This document shows positions 1 to 6,889 of a stretch of DNA of 20,263 nucleotides, piece by piece. The notes under the pieces were generated by a model. The model made no database searches and was not told where the DNA came from. It saw only the letters and a list, made by a program, of their open reading frames with translations. Location of the stretch: assembly GCA_023404705.1 (NCBI GenBank), contig JAEYAU010000292.1, positions 1 to 20,263 of the forward strand, in the 5' to 3' direction. Positions within the stretch are counted from its first letter, which is position 1. Each line of letters opens with the position of its first letter. A program made the position numbers and the translations under genes. This stretch comes from Pseudomonadota bacterium (GTDB taxonomy: Bacteria; Pseudomonadota; Alphaproteobacteria; Rhizobiales; Xanthobacteraceae).

Positions 1-3000
1 GCCGCGCTCAATGCCCGCGCGTTCACGGTCGGCACCGACATCGCTTTCGCGCCGGGGCAGTTCGCGCCGGACACGCGCAGCGGCCGGCATCTGCTGGCGC
101 ACGAGCTGGCGCATACGCTGCAGCCGCCGCGGCCGGGTCAGCAGCCGCACGACGCCACGCTGCGCCGCCTCACCTGCACCATCGCCGGACCGCCGCAGGC
201 CAATCCGGATGCCGACAAGGTTGTCAAGGGCGTGCGGGACGGCGACGTCGACGTGGTGGTCACCGGCATGCGCGGCAAGGCGATCCCGGACCTCTGTGCG
301 CTGCGCAGCGCGGTGCATGCCGGCACCAACGAAATGCTCGAGCGCTGGCTGCTCGCCCGTCGCAACCGCGCGGAGTCGGCCGGCTCGCTCAATCGCGCGG
401 TCGCCATCGGCACGGCCCTCGTGAATCCGGTGGCCCTCGCGGGTCTTGCGACCTCGGCCGTGCTGCCGGGCGGCGATCCGGGCAAGAAGACCGTCGCCAG
501 CGCCGAGGAAGGGCTGCGTCTGCTGCTGCCCGCCCTGCCCCTGATCGACCGGCTGGAGCTCTATGACGAAGGCCTGCGCGAGATCGAGCAGGCGCAGCTC
601 GACACGATCCGCGCCGCCAGCATGGACGAGCGCATCGCCGCACGCGCCGAGAGCGCGCGGCTCGAGGTCATCTACGGCCGCATGGGCGTCAAGGAGGAGT
701 ATGACGCGCGCCTGATGATCGATCCCGGGCAGAAGTATGCGGCGGCGGAGCACTTGCTGAAGCGGGCGCCGGGCGTCATTTCGGACGACGAAGACCTGGT
801 GTTCGACGCGATCTGGGCGCTCACGCCTTCGGATCGGCGCACGTTCTTCGACAAGCACCTCTCGCCTCTGAACAGGCTGTTGTCGAACGATCAATTCAAG
901 CTTCTCGCGGCTCTGACGAAGGGAACGGAGGCGGAAGCGCTGGTCGTGCGGCTGCGGCTTGCGACGGAGGGGCGTATCGACGACCAGGAGGCGATTCAGG
1001 CCATCGTCGATCGGGCGGTCGCGCTGCTCGCCGAGCAAAAGCAGCTCCGCGCCACGATCGCGATGACCACGCTGCCCGAGAGCGAACGGGGCGTTGCGCA
1101 GAAGCGCCTCGACGAGCTCGGCGACCTGGAAGCGCTGGTGCGCTTCAGCACCGATAAGCTCAATCCGAACAGCTTCCTCGGCAGGCTGGCGGATGCCGCT
1201 TCCTCTCCGGACGCATTCGGCGCCATGACGCGGAAGCTCGGCCAGACGATCAGTGATCCGGAGCAGCAGGGCGAGTTCGTGTTCCGCGCCGCGAAGCAGC
1301 GGATCCTGCTCGCGGCCGGGACGCTCGGCGGCGCCGACGAGGATGCGATCCGCAGCGCCATCCTGGAAGTACGCGCCCCCCTGCCCGAGGCTGCGGCCAA
1401 GCTGCCGCCGAAGGAGCGCGATCAGAAGCAGACCGAGGAGAACAACAAGATCCGCAAGCGGCTGTTCGAGGACAAGGAGGTGGACAATGTCATAAAGCGG
1501 CTGGTCGGCTCCGCCGAGATGCGCATTCGGAGCTACAAGACCGCGACGTCCTTCGACGAGAAGCATGCCGAGCTGACGCTCGCCCTCAACGCGGCGAACT
1601 GGGGCGAGTTCTTCCAGATCCTGCTGCAGATCTCAAAGAACGAGGTGTGGCGCACCGCATTCCAAGCGACCGCCACCGATCCATGGGACACGTATGCGCG
1701 CGTGCACGGCGAACCGCGCGAGATCATGCTCGAGATTCTCAAGCAGCCGCCACGCATCCCGATCGACAAGATCCTCAAGTTCACGGGCAATGTGGAGGTC
1801 CTGCGCACGGCGCTCGCCAACATCGACGAGGTGACGCGCGCGAAGCTGCGCCTCGGCTACCTGCTCTCGCGCACCCAGCGCGCACCGACGAAGGATGAGG
1901 AGCGCGAGGCGCTGAAGGCGTTCCAGGACTTCGAGGCGCAGGTGAAAGCCTCGCAGACGACCGCCAAAATCGTGGACAAGGCCGGCATCGAGGCCGTGCT
2001 CGATGCGGCGCTCGGCGCGGAGCCGACCGAGAGCGAGCTCGAGGACGGCGCGGGCCGCTACAACGCCGCGGCAATCATGTACGAGCGCCAGCAGGCGCGG
2101 CTCGCGCTGCAGCTTGGCGCCAGCGCGCTGTTCACCGAGACCGACGAGACCATGCAGGCTGCGGCGCGCGAATTCGCGGCGCGCTGGCTGCCCATGCGGG
2201 AACGCAAGCCCCAGGAGCTGACTGCGCTCGAATTCGCGGCCTTCGCGGCTCTTCACGATCGCTTCAATCACCGATCGCAGGAGTTCACCGAGGCGAGCAA
2301 TACCGCGGGCGAAATCGCGGGGATGGTGGCGGCGACCGTCGCGGGCATCATCATCGTGGCCGGCACCGGCGGTGTGACCGCACCCGCCGTCATTGCGGCC
2401 GCGGCGGCCGGCGCCAGCGCGCGCGTCGTGACGCGCGAGATGTTCGGCGCCGATTACTACAATCCGGCAAGCGAGCAAGGCGGGCGCGATGCACTGCTGG
2501 GTGCGATCGACGCCGCGCTCGCGGTCGTGGGTGCTTCGCTCGGCGCAAAGGGCGCGCAGATGCTGGGGCTCGGTGGCCGCGCGCTGCTCACCAATGCGGC
2601 GCGCGTCGGCGGCGAGGTGGCGGAGCAAGCGAGCCAGGGTCTGTTGCGCCGGGTCACGGCGCACGCGGTCGAGGCGGCGATCGACGGCGCCTTCTCGGGC
2701 TTCGTCAGCGAGGCCGCCAATGCCATGACGGACGCGCGCACCTGGCGCCGCGGCGTCTGGGCCGGCCTAGTGCGTACCGGCCAAGCAGCTCTGATCGGCG
2801 GCCTATTCGGGCTGGCCGGCGGCGGCGTCATCGGCGCGGCGATGCCGATCGTCGGCGCCGGGTTCCGCAGCGCGGCGGATCGCCTGCTCGGGGCCAGCGT
2901 CGAGAAGACGCTCGCCCATGCGGGCGCCACCGAGACCCTGGAGGCGGCGCGCGCCGCGGTCCGAAAGGGCAACATGGAGGAGGCGCAGCGGCTGTTCTCC

Positions 3001-4113
3001 GAGCTCGAGAAGCACCTGTCGGCCGAGCAGTCGAATCTTCTCTGGCGGGATCTCACGCGTCTTGCCGAGGCCGCGACGCGACTCGAAGAGCCGATTACGC
3101 TGCTCGGCGAGCGCCATACCTTGCGGCTGGTCGATGGCGAGCAGGGCTCGTTCTTCGTTCTGTGCACGTGGTGCACGCGTGTACGCGATATCCTCAAGGG
3201 CGCCTTGAAAGAGGCAAAGACCCCCGATGCCATTCGTCGGCTGGAAGAGATGATCCGCCAACTCCAGACGATGGAAGACAACATCACGAACGGCGTGATC
3301 ACTAAAAAGAAGGCTCAGGACGTCAACGCGTTGAAGACCATGCTGGGCATTCTCTCCGAAGGCGAGCACCTGATCGGCAAGGGCCTGGTGAACAAGCCGA
3401 AGATCTCGTTCGTGGACTTCTCGCGGCTAACCAACAATGCGGAGATCGCGGCTCGTGCCCAGGAGCTTTATGAAGGCTACCTGGACCAGTTGATGAACGC
3501 GCGGCGCGATCTGTTCCGGCGCAACCCGGACCTCAAGGCGCTCCTGGAGGAGGAAGCCAAGACGCGGGCGCTTCACCAGGCGCGACGGGAGAAGGTGCCG
3601 GGAGCCAAGGAGCTCGAGGCCGGGGCAGAAGCTCGCACTGCGGTGAATCAGCTTACCGATATTCCGTTCGGCTTCTACGATCGCGCGGGCTTCGACCAGT
3701 TCGCAAAGCGTCTCAATGCAGCGCTGGAGCAGAAGGCGCCCGGCGCAAAGCTCGTGCTGGAAGGCAGCTCCGTGACCGGTCGGCGCTTCGATCGACTGGT
3801 CGATTTCCAGCCCACCGGCGCGCCGTTCAGTTTCACGAAGTTGAGCGACTACGACATCGCGATCGTCTCCGATAACCTGTTCAAGCTCGCGCAGGAGAAG
3901 CGGATTCCGATCAGCCCGGGCAAGGCCGGCCAGGCAGCCGATGCAACCAAGGTGCTCGAACATGCCGACCTCGCGGCGCTCGATCTGCTGGACTTCAATG
4001 CCGAGGCGAACAAGGCGATCCTGGAGGCCACGGGGATCGCCTATCCGGTGAACTTCAAGGTGCGCAAGGCGACCGCTGCCGGTTCCGGTGTCAGCTTCAC
4101 GCTGCAGCCCTGA
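1..4113 (+). CDS. DUF4157-type polymorphic toxin with C-terminal nucleotidyltransferase-like domain (5' end missing)
   Basis: Reading frame 1 is open from the first base to TGA at 4111-4113, so the start lies left of the window; 1370 residues are visible. Residues 30-41 carry an HELAH motif (H34, E35, H38), the end of a DUF4157 domain, which is typical of proteins linked to extracellular contractile injection systems. Residues about 100-760 are mostly helical and charged, with acidic annexin-like patches near 262, 327 and 446. Residues about 769-815 are a Gly/Ala-rich hydrophobic stretch, followed by more hydrophobic Gly-rich segments to about 960. A CxxC pair sits at C1055/C1058. The C-terminal 130 residues resemble a nucleotidyltransferase fold: G1255-S1256 and G1260, then D1283-Y-D1285-IAI. 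By family logic the C-terminal domain is the effector, possibly transferring a nucleotide to a cytoplasmic target. The fold call is from motifs only; the toxin role is inferred from architecture and the downstream partner gene. Confidence 0.75.
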   Translation, partial: AALNARAFTVGTDIAFAPGQFAPDTRSGRHLLAHELAHTLQPPRPGQQPHDATLRRLTCTIAGPPQANPDADKVVKGVRDGDVDVVVTGMRGKAIPDLCALRSAVHAGTNEMLERWLLARRNRAESAGSLNRAVAIGTALVNPVALAGLATSAVLPGGDPGKKTVASAEEGLRLLLPALPLIDRLELYDEGLREIEQAQLDTIRAASMDERIAARAESARLEVIYGRMGVKEEYDARLMIDPGQKYAAAEHLLKRAPGVISDDEDLVFDAIWALTPSDRRTFFDKHLSPLNRLLSNDQFKLLAALTKGTEAEALVVRLRLATEGRIDDQEAIQAIVDRAVALLAEQKQLRATIAMTTLPESERGVAQKRLDELGDLEALVRFSTDKLNPNSFLGRLADAASSPDAFGAMTRKLGQTISDPEQQGEFVFRAAKQRILLAAGTLGGADEDAIRSAILEVRAPLPEAAAKLPPKERDQKQTEENNKIRKRLFEDKEVDNVIKRLVGSAEMRIRSYKTATSFDEKHAELTLALNAANWGEFFQILLQISKNEVWRTAFQATATDPWDTYARVHGEPREIMLEILKQPPRIPIDKILKFTGNVEVLRTALANIDEVTRAKLRLGYLLSRTQRAPTKDEEREALKAFQDFEAQVKASQTTAKIVDKAGIEAVLDAALGAEPTESELEDGAGRYNAAAIMYERQQARLALQLGASALFTETDETMQAAAREFAARWLPMRERKPQELTALEFAAFAALHDRFNHRSQEFTEASNTAGEIAGMVAATVAGIIIVAGTGGVTAPAVIAAAAAGASARVVTREMFGADYYNPASEQGGRDALLGAIDAALAVVGASLGAKGAQMLGLGGRALLTNAARVGGEVAEQASQGLLRRVTAHAVEAAIDGAFSGFVSEAANAMTDARTWRRGVWAGLVRTGQAALIGGLFGLAGGGVIGAAMPIVGAGFRSAADRLLGASVEKTLAHAGATETLEAARAAVRKGNMEEAQRLFSELEKHLSAEQSNLLWRDLTRLAEAATRLEEPITLLGERHTLRLVDGEQGSFFVLCTWCTRVRDILKGALKEAKTPDAIRRLEEMIRQLQTMEDNITNGVITKKKAQDVNALKTMLGILSEGEHLIGKGLVNKPKISFVDFSRLTNNAEIAARAQELYEGYLDQLMNARRDLFRRNPDLKALLEEEAKTRALHQARREKVPGAKELEAGAEARTAVNQLTDIPFGFYDRAGFDQFAKRLNAALEQKAPGAKLVLEGSSVTGRRFDRLVDFQPTGAPFSFTKLSDYDIAIVSDNLFKLAQEKRIPISPGKAGQAADATKVLEHADLAALDLLDFNAEANKAILEATGIAYPVNFKVRKATAAGSGVSFTLQP

Positions 4114-4127
4114 TGTGAGAGATCGCG

Positions 4128-4934
4128 ATGTCGCTTACCGTTCCATTGTGCATTCGCTTGCGCGGCGGTTTGCGCGCCGACCCGTATGAGCTGTCCTTGG
4201 AGCCGATCGAGAGGCTGTTCGGCATCAAGCTCCGCCTGAGCGACGACAACGACTACGGCGGCGTTTACTACCGCTACGCTCCGGAGCCCGTGCCGGAGGT
4301 CGGCCCCGTGACGATTCTGGTGCACCCCAACGCCATCTCGGACGACGATCTCACCTATCCGACGCGCCCCGAGCTCGGAACGGCGCTGCGCGTCGATCTC
4401 TTCGGTGCGACGTTCCTCGATCCGGGCCGGCTGGAGTGGAGCCTGCGCGCGGCCTATGGCGACATGTTCGACGTGTGCGAATACTCCGCATTCTCGCTGC
4501 TGACGTCCGAGGGGAGCTCGCCGAGCGCGCATTGGGTGGAGTTCGCAGGCGCGTCCGGAGCGCGCGGGGCTCCCCTGCCGGACACGCCGATCCTCGCCTG
4601 CACGCTCGAAACCGAAGTCCCGGCATCCCGAGCCGAGGCCGTTCGGAAGGACGTGGCGCAGCTGACGGATGCGGCCGGAGCCCTCACATCCATCAACGAG
4701 GCTTCGGGCGGCACGGAGACGCGGCTTGCCCTGGCTTTCGAAACGCCCTCGCTGCTCGAGCTTGGCCGCTACGCCGAGGTGATCGCGCGGACGGCCGGCG
4801 AACAGGCACGTTTCATCGGCTATTCGGTCGAGGGGGATCTGCAGCGCGACGGGCGGCTGCAGCGTATCGCGCATCGTTTCGGTCCCACAGACGGCACAGG
4901 ACCGGCCTGGCGTGCAAAAGACGTGCGGGCTTGA
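4128..4934 (+). CDS. Hypothetical protein, candidate immunity protein of the upstream toxin
   Basis: A 268-residue protein starting 14 bases after the toxin stop; GAGAG about 9 bases before the ATG is a weak ribosome site, so translation may be coupled. I do not recognise the family. There is no signal peptide or membrane segment, so it should be cytoplasmic. Residues 1-150 are rich in Asp/Glu and aromatic residues (for example around DDNDYGGVYYRY, residues 39-50). Residues about 160-250 alternate strands and helices in a way that suggests a small alpha/beta domain. A solitary cytoplasmic gene directly behind a polymorphic toxin is usually its immunity protein, and the acidic N-terminal half would suit binding a basic toxin domain. 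That role is inferred from position alone. It could instead be a loading adaptor or a second effector. Confidence 0.6.
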   Translation: MSLTVPLCIRLRGGLRADPYELSLEPIERLFGIKLRLSDDNDYGGVYYRYAPEPVPEVGPVTILVHPNAISDDDLTYPTRPELGTALRVDLFGATFLDPGRLEWSLRAAYGDMFDVCEYSAFSLLTSEGSSPSAHWVEFAGASGARGAPLPDTPILACTLETEVPASRAEAVRKDVAQLTDAAGALTSINEASGGTETRLALAFETPSLLELGRYAEVIARTAGEQARFIGYSVEGDLQRDGRLQRIAHRFGPTDGTGPAWRAKDVRA

Positions 4935-4946
4935 TTGCGGCAAGGC

Positions 4947-5021
4947 TGGCTGGGGCGCCTGGATTCGAACCAGGGAATGGCGGAATCAAAATCCGCTGCC
5001 TTACCACTTGGCTACGCCCCA
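4947..5021 (-). tRNA. tRNA-Gln (anticodon UUG)
   Basis: The reverse complement folds as a complete 75-base cloverleaf including an encoded CCA (4947-4949). The acceptor stem pairs TGGGGCG (5015-5021) with CGCCCCA (4951-4957), with discriminator G at 4950. The anticodon stem GCGGA/TCCGC encloses the loop TTTTGAT, giving anticodon TTG at 4987-4989. The T-arm carries the usual GGTTCGAATCC. Its 3' end lies only 12 bases from the stop codon of the candidate immunity gene. Confidence 0.97.
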
Positions 5022-5072
5022 CCAGGGCGGCCGCACGCCACAGCGTGCCGCGCGGCCGCGATCGGCGGCGGA

Positions 5073-5100
5073 CCATAGCGGCGGCGCGACCGGCGATCAA
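5073..5100 (-). promoter_or_regulatory. Candidate promoter of tRNA-Gln
   Basis: On the minus strand TTGATC (5095-5100) and CTATGG (5073-5078) are 16 bases apart, an acceptable sigma70-like pair. Transcription would start near 5066, about 45 bases before the tRNA. The leader is rather long for a tRNA gene, so the call is tentative. Confidence 0.35.
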
Positions 5101-5169
5101 CGCTGGCCGGGCCGGGCTGCACCGGGATTTACGTTATTCTTCAATGGATCAGCAGGTGGCACATGCGGC

Positions 5170-5197
5170 TTGCGGTTCCGGCGGGCTCCGCTATATA
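5170..5197 (+). promoter_or_regulatory. Promoter of tRNA-Pro
   Basis: TTGCGG at 5170-5175 and TATATA at 5192-5197 are separated by 16 bases. The predicted start near 5204 is about 15 bases before the tRNA. The A/T-rich box stands out in an otherwise GC-rich spacer. Confidence 0.55.
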
Positions 5198-5218
5198 AGC
5201 GCCCTGCTCTCGCAAAAT

Positions 5219-5295
5219 CGGAGTGTAGCGCAGCCTGGTAGCGCACCTCGTTCGGGACGAGGGGGTCGCAGGTTCAAATCCTGCCACTCCGACCA
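5219..5295 (+). tRNA. tRNA-Pro (anticodon CGG)
   Basis: A full 77-base cloverleaf with encoded CCA (5293-5295). The acceptor stem pairs CGGAGTG (5219-5225) with CACTCCG (5285-5291), discriminator A at 5292. The anticodon stem CCTCG/CGAGG encloses TTCGGGA, giving anticodon CGG. The T-arm is GCAGGTTCAAATCCTGC. Its 3' end is duplicated downstream at 6811-6834, marking it as an integration target. Confidence 0.97.
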
Positions 5296-5296
5296 T
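5273..5296 (+). repeat. Attachment-site-like direct repeat, copy inside tRNA-Pro
   Basis: The last 23 bases of tRNA-Pro including CCA, plus one following base, match 6811-6834 at 23 of 24 positions. The 21 bases 5276-5296 are identical to 6814-6834. The single mismatch is C5275 against T6813. This copy keeps the canonical TTC of the T-loop and so belongs to the functional tRNA. Confidence 0.85.
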
Positions 5297-5344
5297 CACT
5301 TAGCGGCATCCCAGGCCTGCCGCGCCACAGTTAGACCACAGGTT

Positions 5345-5359
5345 CGGGCCGCAGGCCCG
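5345..5359 (+). terminator. Hairpin after tRNA-Pro, possible terminator
   Basis: CGGGCC (5345-5350) and GGCCCG (5354-5359) form a six-pair stem with a GCA loop, 50 bases past the tRNA. No T-run follows, so this is a weak terminator candidate. Confidence 0.25.
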
Positions 5360-5433
5360 CCTCATCCCGGTCTCCGCCGAGCCCGACGTTCGGCGCCGAG
5401 AGCCTGATTCACGTCAGTAATGGAATTGGCCTT

Positions 5434-5640
5434 CTAGGCTGTTGTGAATTGTGGCAACCGCGCCGCCAGCGCGAGCGCTTGAATTCGTTGACCGCGCTCA
5501 TTGGCGGCGATCATTGCAATCGCATTGAGTGTCGGTTTCTCTCGCGCAAAGGTTTCGACCTTGTGGATTGCTGTTGCGCGCCACAACCGAACCTCTTGGA
5601 TCTTGAGCACGAACGGCCTTGCGATTCTGCGATTGAGCAT
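5434..5640 (-). CDS. Possible small protein of unknown function
   Basis: A 68-residue frame on the minus strand, ATG at 5638-5640 and TAG at 5434-5436. The case for it is a good ribosome site, AAGGAG, about 10 bases before the ATG, in a stretch that otherwise has no gene. The protein is basic and Ala/Arg-rich with no signal peptide, membrane segment or cysteine, and looks helical from about residue 20. I do not recognise it. It lies inside the tRNA-Pro island and points away from the SGNH gene. It could encode a small regulator, or be a chance frame. If it is not real, 5297-5776 is a 480-base stretch without a gene. Confidence 0.4.
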   Translation of the reverse strand: MLNRRIARPFVLKIQEVRLWRATAIHKVETFAREKPTLNAIAMIAANERGQRIQALALAARLPQFTTA

Positions 5641-5776
5641 AGGGATTGCTCTCCTTCTCGATGCGAAGGCCGCCCACGTCCGGCGGCCCGCTTCAAAAGT
5701 CCCGAGCTGTTGACCAGCAGGGCGACAGAACGTAGCTTTCGCTTATTGCGCGCCGCTTCCGGCAGTAGCCTCGAAG

Positions 5777-6763
5777 ATGCCTTCATCAGTCTCAGACGCG
5801 CGATCCAAGTCGTTCGTCCTCACTTTTCTGGCGACCTTCCTCATCGGCATTGGCATCGCCGAATGGGTATCCCGCGCCAAGGTAGTACGGTCGTTTGCGG
5901 AGGCTCGTCGGGCCGAAGAGGTGTATCGAAGCCCGCTAAACAGCGCGATCTTCGGCGACTCGCAGATGTATGCCGCCTTCGCGCCGTATCGGTCGATCTA
6001 CTCAAACCTGCCCCGAGATCCCGAGTTCGAGATGATGGCGCTCTCGGGCGAGAGCATGCTGATGGTGGAAGTTCTCGTCACGGAATACTTTCGCTTTCGC
6101 CGGCCCGACAAGGTCATCCTTCCGGTGGGACCACAGTTCTTTGCCGCGAACCGGCTGGCCCGAGGGCACGCCGGATACGACACCTACTTTGGGCAGAACA
6201 ACTGGCTGCAGCACCACGTCCGTTTCGTCAGCTATTTCGCGGAGCCGGGCATCGGCGGCTTCACTACGACTCTTCTAGTCCGCAACGTCGTCTCTCAGCA
6301 GGAGAGTGCCCCAATCGAACGCGAAGGCTGCCGCATCTCACCCGCCGAACGTCGCTGGACTGACTATAGTCCTCGATGCCGCGCATGGCTCGCAACGGGC
6401 CGCGTCGCAGGCCAGCGTCCGATTAATGGGTTCGAGACGTCGCCCGACTTCGCCGCCTTCGTTCGGCTCGCCAGGGCGCTAAAGTCCAAAGGCGCTCAGC
6501 TCTGCTTCGTTCGTCCGCCCGTCTCAGAGGAGTATGAGATGCTAACGCGCGACGACGTCCAGTATCAGATTGCGTTGCGTAAGATGTGGTCACTCGCCGA
6601 TGAGCTTGGCGCTCGCAAAGTGCACTACAAGAGCCTTCCTTCCATCGAACAGCAGGCGTTCCTCAATCAGGATCATATTGCACCAGAGGGAGCGAAGCTG
6701 TTCGCCATGACCGCGATTGCGAAGTGCTTCAGCGATCAGATACCGACATCGGCAGCTCAGTAA
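5777..6763 (+). CDS. Membrane-anchored SGNH-fold hydrolase/acyltransferase-like protein
   Basis: A 328-residue protein with one N-terminal membrane segment (about 12-30) and the rest probably periplasmic. An SGNH block I occurs as IFGDSQ with G60, D61, S62 (Gln replacing the usual Leu). A block V-like motif NQDHIAPEGAK lies at 297-307 with H300 as the expected catalytic His. The Asp three residues before that His in many relatives is Asn here (N297), while D299 is adjacent. Anchored SGNH proteins of this size (DltD, AlgJ/AlgX-like) usually O-acetylate or trim surface polysaccharide next to an MBOAT acyltransferase. No such partner is present here, so the substrate is unknown. There is no clear Shine-Dalgarno sequence, only GAAG touching the ATG. 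Base composition differs from the neighbours, consistent with transfer. Confidence 0.7.
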   Translation: MPSSVSDARSKSFVLTFLATFLIGIGIAEWVSRAKVVRSFAEARRAEEVYRSPLNSAIFGDSQMYAAFAPYRSIYSNLPRDPEFEMMALSGESMLMVEVLVTEYFRFRRPDKVILPVGPQFFAANRLARGHAGYDTYFGQNNWLQHHVRFVSYFAEPGIGGFTTTLLVRNVVSQQESAPIEREGCRISPAERRWTDYSPRCRAWLATGRVAGQRPINGFETSPDFAAFVRLARALKSKGAQLCFVRPPVSEEYEMLTRDDVQYQIALRKMWSLADELGARKVHYKSLPSIEQQAFLNQDHIAPEGAKLFAMTAIAKCFSDQIPTSAAQ

Positions 6764-6810
6764 TTTTCGCCGACAGCCTTGTTCGTTCCCCTGGCATCGA
6801 CTACACGGCG

Positions 6811-6834
6811 TTTAAATCCTGCCACTCCGACCAT
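6811..6834 (+). repeat. Attachment-site-like direct repeat, distal copy
   Basis: This copies the 3' end of tRNA-Pro including CCA, with one mismatch (T6813 for C5275). The change breaks the conserved TTC of the T-loop. No other tRNA part precedes it, so it is a repeat and not a gene. It lies 55 bases before the dehydrogenase start. Confidence 0.85.
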
Positions 6835-6889
6835 TCTTCCCGACTCGGCTCCCCGCCGGTGACTTTTCCCGGAATCCCTGGAGTTCCTG

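Larger units (their letters stand above)
5273..6834. mobile_element. Small tRNA-Pro-targeted island or remnant (about 1.5 kb)
   Basis: The segment is bounded by the direct repeat of the tRNA-Pro 3' end, so the unit between equivalent points is 1538 bases. It begins at the 3' end of the tRNA, the usual site for tyrosine-recombinase elements. Its DNA is visibly less GC-rich and uses more A/T-ending codons than the genes on either side. It holds an SGNH-fold gene and a possible small gene on the opposite strand. No integrase, excisionase or transposase gene is present, so it is either a decayed island or a passenger mobilised by an enzyme encoded elsewhere. The repeat is seen directly; the integration history is inferred. 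Confidence 0.65.

Noticed and set aside
30..41. HELAH of the large toxin as an active zinc protease
   Set aside because: DUF4157 carries this motif as a domain hallmark, but only its end is visible and no third ligand can be assigned, so catalysis is not claimed.
4912..5407. Open frames across the two tRNA genes
   Set aside because: They overlap complete cloverleaf tRNAs and their promoters, with no ribosome site or family motif.
6811..6834. A second tRNA-Pro gene
   Set aside because: Only the 3' end matches; there is no acceptor 5' strand, D-arm or anticodon arm upstream, and the T-loop TTC is changed to TTT.
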